Assembly (NCBI GenBank): GCA_018894105.1
Contig: CM032123.1
Location: 25,335,744-25,399,743 of the forward strand
From: Jacaranda mimosifolia
Taxonomy: Eukaryota; Streptophyta; Magnoliopsida; Lamiales; Bignoniaceae
Direction of reading: 5' to 3'
DNA length: 64,000 bases
Below the pieces are notes generated by a model, which ran no database searches, was not told where the DNA came from, and was given only the letters and a program-made list of their open reading frames with translations. The translations under genes and the position numbers were made by a program. Positions 36,501 to 49,100 of the stretch are shown piece by piece; within the stretch, counting starts at the first letter, position 1; every line of letters starts with the position of its first letter.

Positions 36501-39500
36501 GTGCGTGTGCATCAGCCTGCAGTTCTTTGACTGCAGTCAATCACTATTTCTGAAAGGCTCTGAGCCACAGAACTCAGAAGCGAAGCTGTATGACTATCTC
36601 TGTGTCTGTCTACATTCCGTTATGTTTAGTACTGTAAAATATATAATGTGCCTATGCTTGATATCTAGCTGAACTTTTCCTATCAGTTAATTCTCAATTG
36701 ATTATGTGGAAACTTTTAAGCTACAAGATAAGACTAACAGGGTAAGCTTTCAAGCAGCAAAAGCGTGATTTACTAAAAATTAGAGCTAAAACAAATTACT
36801 TCAAGGAAAGGATCCTTACAAAGCAAATAGAGTTCAAATTCAACTAGAAAAAGTAACACAATTGCTGTTCAAGTAGATAAATGAACAAATTTCTCGCGGT
36901 ACTTACTATGAGATTAGAATCCTTTCTGGCAGTATGGTACTCACTTGTGAAAGTTGAACAATCATCTAAAAGTATTTTAAAAAATTGCTCCACTGTGCAT
37001 GGAAAAACATCCTGGAAAATAATTTGTAAAACAATAAAAACATATTAAATTTGTTGCTAAAACTAAACCCCAAAAGAGGAGGATAGGAGCATACACACAT
37101 TGTATATTCTAGTAAGCACTTCCTCTCTGATGAATGGTTGAAACTTTTTGGGGTCCATCAGACTTTCCTCAGGACATTTAAATTGACTTTCACTGCCTCT
37201 AACAAAGTTGCTATGTGAATGCAATGCTGACTGCTCCTTGTCTTCTACAGGATCAAGCAACGTTGGGTTCTTTACAGAATCAAGCAATGCCGACTGTTCC
37301 CACTCCTTTTTAAAATAAATAGATTATTATATGAAGGAGCAATAAGATATTGAAGCAGATAAAGAACAGTGCAATACACAGCTAAAAGCTAGTGCACCTC
37401 TAATAGCAACTTTATGACAAAAAGAGTATTAATCATATATATCAAGCATGAACTTAATTTCATTTCATATTGATTTCTTACTAGTCAAGGGTCCTCTATT
37501 GAGGACCATAAAAATTAATTATATTAGTCTCAAATGAACAGAATCCAGGCTTGCAAAGCACAAAATTCCACCATTATCGGTGCTACCCCATGGACTATAA
37601 TGTTCCACTGAAAAGAATCTTTGCTTCCTAATCATCCAAGTTCTGTAATTTGTTTATCATCAAATTACCACTTCAAGTGATGATTCTCAATTAAAATGTC
37701 TCCACTTCCTAATCATCCTAGCTGTGTAATTTTTTATTATCAAATTACCACTTCAAGTGTATGGTTCTCAATTAAAACGTTTGGACATCATTATGGATTC
37801 ATCCTCTTGTATAAGCAAATCATGCATTAAATCTATTTATCAAGTAAGCCTTCATTTCTATATTCCAGTCCAACAAGATTTGCTAAGGTTGTTGCTTGTT
37901 ACATTTACATCCCCTCTGAAGTAGTTACTTACCAACATCTCACCTCCCTCTTTCATAATTACAAAAATCCCCACTTTAAATTTACTATATTTACCGAACT
38001 TTCCCTACCGTTACATTTTTGAATGGAAAATGGTGACATCAGCACAAAAGTGAACTTACTATTTTAGCCAATTGTCCTCATACTTTGCTCACCAAAAATA
38101 CCCTTGGTAATATTTAGAATTTAAAAGGATATAAAACATAATAAATAGATATATAAAAAGGGGGAAAATATGATAAACGCCATTCCAAAAATAAAATTGT
38201 AAAGATTAGTCATTTGAGGCAAAGAATTAGATGCTTGTTATTTTTTTGGCACTCCCAAATATATGGATGACTGACAATAATTCTTGCATTTCCCAAAAAA
38301 ATTATTTGTACACGTATTTTTCTAGTGTTTATGATTAAAAAAAAAAAAAAAGATGCTTTTCAGAAAATAAGTAGAATCAATGTTACTTATAAGAAAATTT
38401 AAAATTTTCCTTTATTTCTTTCTCTTTTTATCTCATAAATTTCTAATATATTTTTATCCTCTCAATTCTTTTTCTTTTCTGGTAATGACTTGTCTTTTTT
38501 CTTGAGGATAGAAATAGGGAAGATGAGGAAGGGGGAGGGTGGCAAGTAAAAGGAGAAAGAGAGGTGTGAGATGGCAAGTTGAGAGGATAGAAAGTGATGA
38601 GGAGAGAGAGAAAGGAGACGAGGGCGAGAGGAAAATTTGAAGATCGAGGAAAAGAGAGGATAGAGGCAGTGGAAGGAAGGGAAATAGCAAAAAGGGTACT
38701 CAAAGGAAGGGTGAATTAGATGGAAAAAAAATGGGGGAGGAAGGTTGTAATAGAGAAAAAATGGGAACAAGGAGAGAGCAGGTGAAGGCCAGAGTTGGTG
38801 AGGAAGAGAAGGTGCAAGGGAAAAGGAAAAAGAGAGAGGGAGAAAGCCATTGAGAGTGCAATAGGGTTAATGGTGGAGGCCTTAGAGGGAAGGAGAGGGA
38901 CAGAGTTAATTTAAGGTTTCATATGATTATACCTTTTAAATTGAGTTAAATAACAAAAATTAAAATTGATTCTATTGTAAGAGTTCAATCTAAGATCCAA
39001 ATTTGGTATTAAAATGATATTTGTTTTTAAAATATTAAAAGTTTTTAAGGGTATAAAATTTAATTAGAGATATATTAAAAAAATAGAGAAACATTACAAA
39101 TACACTAAAAGTTAGAAGAGTCATTTAATAAACTGATGATTTGACAATATTTCTTTATTTTTTAGGACGAGCAAAGTTATCAACGCATGACTTCCATTTG
39201 GGTCTTGTGATGGAGTAAACTTAGAGATAAGGAGTTTGTAATTATGAAAGAGAGTAGGGAGGAGTTTGTAGTTTAGCAATTAAGCATAATTAACCCCTTC
39301 TTTTATCAGCATGGAAGATTAAAACATTTAATACTATGTGTAACCAGTCAAGCCAGACAGGTCTAATCCAAATTTTTTAGTTTCAACACAACAACACCAT
39401 ATATAATCCTAGTCCTGGTTAAGTCTCTTTATGAAACTTTAAGGTCAACATCTGCAAAAAATCAGATTCCACCTTAAGACATGAGATCCCAACGGATTGT

Positions 39501-42500
39501 TTATTCATCGCCATTTAACCAAGTTAAACAATTTTATACAACAGGCTGCAGTATCTCTAAAATAGCCAAATTAGGGCATGAATATTTGACAAAAGCAAAG
39601 AATCAAACCTTCTTCTCAGCTTCTGACTTGGCACGATAGTTCTTCACTGCATGTTGCAAAGCTCTCAATGCTTGGTTCCTATTCCAAAAAGATGCAAATT
39701 TGTATCTGACTCTACCTGAAAGAGAAACATGGATAAAATAATAACACAAACATCAGCTTCAGTCAAAAAATCTCTCTGACAACAAAATCAAATGTGAAGC
39801 TTTCATGTCTAGATTAGTAGATGCATTCAGCAGTGCCAATTCTGTACAGTTTTATAGATTATTTTCAATCCAATTTCTCTTCAACAGCCTGAAACAACAT
39901 TAGTGACCGAATCATTCTAAGATGGAAACCTCATCCAGTTTCCAACTACTCTTTGTTCACACTGTAGTTTATTTGGGATGTCAGCTGTCAAATAAAAGAA
40001 CCCAAAATGAAACCAATCGACCAAGCCATGAAATATGACAGTTGTCTCTGCTGTCTAATACAAACTTACACAGGAAAAGATCAAGCGCCAAAACAAAAAG
40101 ATAATGAACGGTTACATGAAGTTCCAGCTTTAGCAAAAAGATAGAAATCAATACTTGAAAGACATATTGATGGGCCACTCGCCTCTGAGAAGGAGATATA
40201 TGATTGCATATAGATCATATTCTTTCCAACATGGTATAACCGGCTTTAAAAAAGATATCAAAGTTTCCTTTATTTTTTATTGGAGACATTTCCATAATGT
40301 AGTCAAAGAACTTGTCTGTACTGCCTCATAAAAAATTGGAAGCACCATACCGTCTAAAAAGATAGAACCAAAGCAGAAATTTCATCAATACTTAGAATAT
40401 ACTTGCTTCACCAGATTATACAGGGAGAAGGATAAAACAGTGCACCATTATGTAATCCACACGTATCTCTAAGATCAAAAAATAACTAAAGCAGAATCAT
40501 AAAAGCTAGACACCCATGATATTTGTGCGATAATGGTTATTTTACTAGATTTAAGTGTCAAATTCAAGAGAGACATGAATTTCTTTTCTCTTTTGATGCG
40601 GCATGAGAGATACTAAGGTTTATTCTACAGGTGTGTATCCATAGGTACCTACAAAGTAGTCATCAATCTTATTGAACATAAGAAACATCATGTATAGTTA
40701 AAAAAGGCACCTAGAGAACCAAAAACAAAGAACAATTACTAACCATCAGTATTTCCCAAAGGAGGCACACCATGGCCCCCAGAACCCACTCGAAGAATTA
40801 TTGAGATAGAAGGATTAATTAATGCATGGTGGCTCCTCCTTATCTGTGATAGAAGACCAACTAAATGGATTTAATCATTTCATACTGGCACGGAAAAATG
40901 GCAGTGGAGCAAGGAAATAGGGGAGAAGCTTTGTACCTCATCTATGTCTCCAAAAGGTATAATAACCTACCAAAATGGAAATGCAAGCATAAGAAAAGAG
41001 CAAAACCTAGAAAGACCAACTAATGTACGACTTTTAACTGTAGTCCGAAAGGCAGTAATCAAGTTCAAAGAGAAATACATTCAATCTTATAGAACACAAT
41101 GGAAATATAAATTCATTTAACTTATAAGGTATTGAATATGATATGTGACTTGGTCATAAGTCTGGGCATTCCAGTATGGATCTGAAGCAATACAAGAGTG
41201 TTCAGCTATAAGCTGATGAATTAAGTAACAAAAGGCATACCTGGTGGAAAAGATGAACATGCATTTGACATGAAGCAACTAACTAAATAAAGATGGTATT
41301 ATGCATACTGATGAAAATTACTATTTCCCTGGCATGATTTTCTAGAGAAGTAATCAAATTTACTTTTCTATTTTTAAAATAAATTACAGCTGGAATCCAT
41401 ACTGAACATCCTCTCTTATAGGTACCTCCCTTCTGCCTTCAATTTAAAAACATGAATCTTTTCTGTTCAAATTTCTCTGCAATGACCAGTGACCTTTGAG
41501 GACACTTCAGCAGAAGAGATTCTTGGATCACTTATAAAAAGAAGAATAGATAATATTGTCTTCTGTACCATGTTATATCTGGAAGAAAAATAAATTTCCT
41601 GCAGAAAAAGCAATTAAATTCCATGACTGATCATATTGTAATTTAACAAGAAATTCTCATTCCACGCAGTCATAAACTTATCCATTTAACTTCAAGAAAT
41701 ATTTCCTATAAATCTAGATCTTCACACATGCTTTAAAAGAAGAAGCACCACAAATCTACGAGAAAAGCTTAGACAGTAATGGCATATGCACCCAGTTGTA
41801 TGAGCCTTGAGAAAGTCGATGTCATAGATTAAAACACACACACACACACACATATATGTGTATCTAATCATAAAAGATTTTCTAAGAACAATCAAGTTTT
41901 AGCAGAAGTTGCAAAGAGAAGCCTCATCAAGAGAACCGATCTCCGGAAAGAAGCTAAATCAATCACAAGCAATGAAAGATGAAAAACTGACCTTCATTTT
42001 CTTAGAGAAAACATTAGAGTGGAAGCAGACGTGCCATGCTGATATATACATTCGGCCATGATACAAAAATGATCTCTCAAGTGCACATGAATAGTTATGT
42101 TCAACAACCTATAGAACATCAATGATATCAGCAAGTGAATACCTACAATTGTCTCAAACAAAGTATAAAAACAGCCAAATACAAAACCAAAAGCACTGGA
42201 AAGATAATTCAAAACTATGCCTCATCTGGAAGAAGATTAAATATTCTTTGCAGTGGGCCATGTTTCTGATGAACAACTGTAGGTCCTTGTTCATCCAAAG
42301 CCATTCTTCGAGTGTTGGCACCAGCATAGCCATTCAAAACCCTAAAAGGGAGTAGATTGAATGAGTCGGGTACCTTATTATACAAAAGATTTTGCATTGT
42401 AAATGTTTAGATTAGCATCTGAGCATTGAAAAAACTGAATCTACTTTTTCAGTGCTAGCGGACCAAAACATAATTTAATGATAAGTAAAGCAAATTAGAT

Positions 42501-45500
42501 GAAAAGGAAGAATTTATAATTTTTCCAAACAAAATACACATACATGCTGGAAAATATTTGTTTCAGCACACATAATTATTTTAACTCAACTACTTACCAA
42601 AAGTTGCTATAAGTGTATTACTCAAACTCAAAATAAGAAAGATTGGCTTTCGACATAAATGCCAGAAAAAATTTTAGTCCATGATATGCTAGAAGTGCAA
42701 ACTTACATGTCTGACATTTTTCTGTATTTTAAATTAAATGAGTGTATACTAATGAAATTCTGAATTTAGTAATGCACAGAGTTAACAACAAAAAGTGGCT
42801 TCTCAAAAGAAATACATTCAGATTTCAGAGATTGAGCATTTCTAGACAATGAACTATTAGGCTAAATTCCATCAAGTACAAGCATTAAGAAGATCAAATA
42901 ATTTTCAGTGTGTTAAAGAGAAGCCAAAATCAGAACTTGAAACCATTCAAGTTACCCTGCACTAACAGAAACTTGGAAAACCTAGCCTATTGCTTAAGTT
43001 ATCATCCAACAACACAATCCCCTATTCAATTTAAATAGTATTCCATAGTCATTAAATTAAAAAAGGAAAAAGCCAAGATCCATCACTTTGTTAATTTATC
43101 TATAGTAGTATAGGATTAAAGAGAAGCTATGGTCATTACTTGATATAGCATGTATGCTAACCTCTTAGAAGTTAACATTTATAGGATTGCTCCCACACAA
43201 TCTCTCCAACACCTTGCTTTCTTTCTCCAATTCTTTTTCTTTCACCAGTAACTTTATTCTCATCAAACTCCCTAAATACTATATTCTTTACGTATTGAGA
43301 ATTCAAATAAACAAAAGTACTAGAAACGCTGGATGTATTAAATAATTTAATTAATGAATAATTCTAATATTACAATTTTAAAAATGTTAAGTAGATGCAT
43401 CAAGTGTGTCACAATTGTAGCATTCTATAATGAAAATGAGAAGCACCTTAAAGAAAATGAAGGAAATACAATTGGCAGGCATGACAAAAAGCTACCTGGA
43501 TGAATCCATTTGGAGTTTGAGTGTGTTAATATGAAGACAGACCTAACAAATAGACAAAAATGAGTTTTTCAACCTTTCCAGGAGAAGGGGGAAGACACAG
43601 ACACAAAAAGAGAATATTATAAGTCTCAAGGAGGCAATTCCAAACAATTTATTACCTGTCCTGATGCACTGTCCAATGTATGCCATATAGCACCAGTTCG
43701 ACCTTCATGTTCAACAGAAGTAGTCATCGAACCAAGAATTGCACTTCTCCAAATTATATCCCAACCATAAATTCTCACAATAATCTGCCAAGCAATTCGG
43801 TAAAAGGATTGGTTCAAGAAAAAGTAAGAAAAGGAAACAGCTTCTAGAATATACAAGTCCATTGCACAAACATAATAAAAGTAGCTGAAAATATATTCCC
43901 ATTCGCACACTGAGCGCTACTAACTTCCCTTCCACTTCAGTTATATTTATTGGTCAACAAGTTTAGGAATGGGGCTTAGAGATATGACTTGGCCGAGTGT
44001 GGAAGCTTATTGACCATGACTTGGTCTTTTACTTAGCAAGATGATTTATCAATGTTTTTCCTCTTTTGGCGTGAAGATGTGGAATAACTCTTGCTATTCC
44101 ATTGGTCAGTGCAGATAATGAGGATACGTTTATTTGAGTTGACTGTGCAAATTGGCATTTGATTTGGTTAAATTAAGTGTGTAGAGTGTGTAACGGGGGT
44201 ATGCCTACCAGTGCCAATTTTGCTGAAAGGAAGAATGGGGATAATAGTTCTTGCCTGATGTCCCAAGTTAAGAATGAGGATATTATGCATGCTTCACTGC
44301 TCTTTTGCACCGGGCATTGCCCAATTTAGCATGGAAACTGATTTCCAGAGGCAACGCATTGCTGAAATGTGGATAGAAGAGCTTGCAGCGAAAGCCATGG
44401 AAGAACTGATGAAGCTTTTTGTTTTCATGTTGCAGCATTTGGCAGACGTGAAATCAGGTTTCACCTTGGAAACAAACAAATAAGGCCATAGAAGTTTCAA
44501 TTTTTGCTGCCAATTATTTTAACAACCACCTGCAAGCTCTAGTGGGAAATCCATAAAGCTTTCACACCGAGCAGATGGCATCCATCTTAAGAAGGCAAGG
44601 TCAAGATCAACCTCAACAAGGCAGTCCTTAAGGGCTAAGGAGCATGGAGCCATTCAGATTGGCACAATAGCAAGGAGAATGAATAGATTGCAAAGCCCAT
44701 TGGAAGGACTTGATAATGTTTCAGATTCTTAATAATTTCTGTAATTCTTATTTGCCATGTTTTGTGAAATGAAATCTATCATTTTAATTCGGAAGGGAAA
44801 AAAAAGGGAAAATGAAAAAAAGGATATGCCGCCATGTGTTTTAAGGAAGTTCTACAATTGACTGATTAAGCATTTATTTTAGTAACAGTACCAATGTGGA
44901 CCGCAACTGAATGTTCAAGTTTGCTTAGTTGATTCCAAAAAAAAAATGATAAAGAAATAGAACTGAAATATTCAACAAAATTGTATCAGCAATCATCTTT
45001 CAAATACAGTTTGATATTCAAAGAAAATGGTAGTTGAGCATCTTTATGTATCCTCTGACCAAAACATATATGCTTTGGGAAATGCAATAAATATCTTCAA
45101 TCTTTGTGATTTCAAGGACAACTCATTTATCGCTAATTCAGGAGGATTGCATGCACAAAGGAAAGTATGCTGGACAAGGTAAAACGAATAGAAGAGTTTG
45201 TATAAGCATACTGAACAAGGAAAACTTCTCCCCAATCCGGAGAGAAATAATCCTAGATTAACATGTTTATGCAAAGAAAATAGCAATGCCAGCCTTCGTA
45301 GAACAGATAAGCATTCACGTTACAGCAACTTCTGTTAAACTAGGGTTTCATCTCATCACTTGGTTTTCTAGAAAATCTAGGAATTTCTCACCCATCGACC
45401 TTGGGGCTTGCTTTAATACCCAGACATTTTAGTTGCGCAGTTATTAGTCAACAATTTTAGGAATGGTTTATACAAGAATATATGTATTAGTTTTTCCATT

Positions 45501-46093
45501 ATATCTTCAGTTTTTTGAACTTGATTAGTGAGAAGCCATACACCTTTCGGCTTCCAGCCCATCTTAAGAACTGCAGTTTGTTTATGCAGGCCTCATTTAA
45601 GGTCTTTCAATTAGTTTTGCCTAAATCTTGGGATCCAACATGAACCAATGAAATTTTCACCCTTCTCTTTGCATCACTCTGCTTTATGCTTAGCCAGATA
45701 ACAATAGCATTTGAAAGTGACATAAAGAGGTGATTATTATGGAACTCAATGGACAAAGGCCTTCTTTGTCTAAGCCTTACTTTCTGTAATATTATTGTGC
45801 TAACGACGCATTCCATTGAAAAATAGGAGAGAAGCATACTGATACATATTAAAGCCTATAAAAAGACAGTTCTGATATCACATATATTGGACGAATTCTA
45901 CTAAGACATTAAACTAGTACTTATTCGTGAAAGATAAAATTATGGAGAAAAAATAATTTTAGTTAACTTTAATCATAACTGAATATCATGAGATCTACTT
46001 TTATAAGTAAGATTTTATTATAAAGGAGCTTTATAATCCATATGCTTGATTATGGGTCATTCACACAAGAGTCCATGTAAAGCAACTACCTCA

Positions 46094-46130
<37 letters not shown>

Positions 46131-49100
46131 TCCAAATGGGGTTTCTTGACCCAGGTACCATGGAACTACAAGAAACCCAAACTAAATATTAAGTTATATA
46201 CAAATATCTGCATGAAATAGAAGGAAAACAGAAACCATGCAAGCACAGTACATCTTTTCCAACTTGAGGTTACACTGCTCAAAAACTAAAAGCAGTCAAA
46301 AATGAAGAAAACACATCTCACCATTTTGCAAAATGCATAAGAAAGTTTACCATCCATATATGTAAACACATATACGTATATACAGAGAAAAAATGGTATA
46401 ACATCTTCGGCAGAGCTATCCATGCGCAAAGGACTGAACTGCATGGAAGTTTAGTGATCTAAACACTAAATTTACTTGATAATGCAGTGCCAAATATATA
46501 GCCATGGGTGACCTTGGTTTCACATAGAGACAATGTTCTGTTTGAAGCTATATTTGAAAGACCTGTCCATGTTGTTGTGTTGCACAGTATGCAGCCAGTT
46601 TTCCATTGTTAAAAGACAAGGTGAACTCAAATGTAGAAGGTTTTCAGAGGATCAGGAGCAAGGGATATTGGAAAATTGTATGTACAAGAAAATAATGAAT
46701 TCCTTTTCCAACCAAAAATAAGTTTGTCAGCCACAAAGTTTTAAAATCAAAAAAAGATTATCAACTGAAAACATAGCCTAACATATCAAAGCACATCTTT
46801 CAATTGATAGTGTGACATGTCAAAAGGAACACAAGATCTTAACATTCTCATACCACCAGTCAGAACAAATTTCTAAATTTTAATTAAAACTAAAATTTTC
46901 CACTGAATTAAAAGAATTAAAAAGTTGATGTCCAAATCCACTAAATTATGAGATACGTCTGTTCAAAATCAATTAACAAATGGTAATGGTATTTGGATTT
47001 GGAATTCAAAACAAGGCTCAAATGAAATTATGGAACAAGAGAGCAATTCATTAAATGAAATTGAATGGTCACTTTCTTAGCCCTCAATGGCATAAAAGAA
47101 ATGTGAAGAAAACTGTGAAGTGAGGTTCACTTTTCAATTAACTATTCAAATCCAACCGGCATAAATTTTTCCAGTCAAATCCCTGCAAATTACAGTGCCC
47201 AATTCCACTTATATGTTCCAAGACAAAATAAATTATATTTCTACTCCAAACTAAGTCAAATTCTGAATTCACAAACAGCAATCAGATTGCGTCAACAATA
47301 GATGTGATAAAAAGAAAAAAAGATGTTATCTCGTTAAACTTTTACACCAAAGATAATTATAAAGAGAGAGACGTTATAAATCCACCTGTTAATGAACAGC
47401 ATCAGATATGAATTTGAGACAAAATAAACATCATAGTTACATGGTAGTATTGCTAACATTCAGATGCATCATATATCATTACAAAATGAAATTAGAAGAG
47501 GAATGAGGCAGGCCTGCTTCAACAATATTGTTCCTTCAGTACATTAGAGGAGCCAAAACAAGATGCAATTACCTGAAGCGCTTTTCTACTCCGCAACTGA
47601 TGATTGCATAAGGATCTGATGTTCCATTCAAATTTGCCCCAATAAGATTCTTAGCTGCTAGTAGCTCCACCTAGAACCAGGACTTACTATATAAAGATAC
47701 GAAGCTCAAAGAAAAATTTTGCTACTTGCAGTTTATACTAAAAACAGTTCAAGCACCACTGGGAGAACTAGCAAAATCAAAAGATGCTTGCTGTCAAAGA
47801 GACTACCTTAATTAAATATGCAGATTTAGTTTGAGAATCCCCTTTCAACTGGCCCACCTACGAAAAAGTGAACTGTATGTCAAGAAAGTTCACAATGACT
47901 CCAGGGCAGAGACAAAAAGTAAACATAATACAACATAGAATGACTGCTAGATGAAGTCAATAGAGTTACTCATTTTCCATCCTCATTATAAATTCAGAAG
48001 AAATAAAAATTCTTCAAGGCAGATTATATATTCAGTTAAACAAAATTCTAGGTAGAAAATAGTTCCAGTCAACCAAGTGAATGATGTGCCTCGATAACAA
48101 GTTATGCATGTTTGTTACCCTGTGTTATTCACTGGGATTCTTATTTTCTTTTCACTATTGTAGTGGTTTCAGAAAGAGATCAAACCATAGTTTACCAATG
48201 ACATATAACATGGTTACCAACAATAAAACATAACTATAGGTTCAAAGAAGTAATCCTAAATAAATTCACAAAACTTGTCATTTATTTCCTATAGAGATTC
48301 AATTGTACCTTGATATTGATAGTAAGTTGTATTAGATTTATTATAGAATCTCAATACGCAAGACAATATGCCTGCGATATTTAACACATGTATCACCTCA
48401 GGTTCAAATATAGACTTAACCTCATTCTATGGCACATAATCTGCTGATCAAAATTGTATTATTCTTAAACATAAAAGATGACATCAAACAAATACAGGGC
48501 AAAATTTAACATAGCCATCCATACTCCAAATATCAGGAAACTCAAAGAACAAATAAACTTTGTAATTACCCCAGAATTTAAAAGTAATATAAGTACACGA
48601 AAATGAGAGATAAGACCTTAATTACTGTTGAGATAACCACTTACATAAAGTAGGACTAGACTACTAGTCATAACTATTAGAAAAATTGGTCACATATATA
48701 TATATATCTATATATTACACTTGTTATTCTCTTCATGCATGTATGTTATTTTTTTCTATGTTTTTCTCTAATACTTCAGCAACAGAACACTTTTAGTTCT
48801 ACCATCAAAAGTCTCTTCCTCTAAAGTTTATCAAACAATTATCTTGTCAAACTCAAAAACTAACCGAAGCTAGTAGAATATAAAAAATAATCATCACCTA
48901 ACTACTAGAAGAAATGAGCACTTTTTACGAACTTCCGTATTTAAATTGACCCCATCTTCATAATAAAACTCATCACAATCTCGATCAAGAAATTAATGCA
49001 AGATTGCAAAGAAAACCATGCATCTACAAGTGGGCGAACTCCATGTGTCACCCAATAGTACTTAACATAAATAATATACCCCTTTGATACATTTAACAAT

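Noticed and set aside
38443..38770. Three overlapping Ser/Phe/Pro-rich frames on the - strand
   Set aside because: All arise from the purine tract. Such composition gives open frames in every phase.
43629..43655. Extension of BAGP1 exon 5 past SGQ
   Set aside because: The added residues are intron. A 47-nt exon at 43542-43496 supplies the expected [10 protein letters not shown] continuation and keeps the phase.
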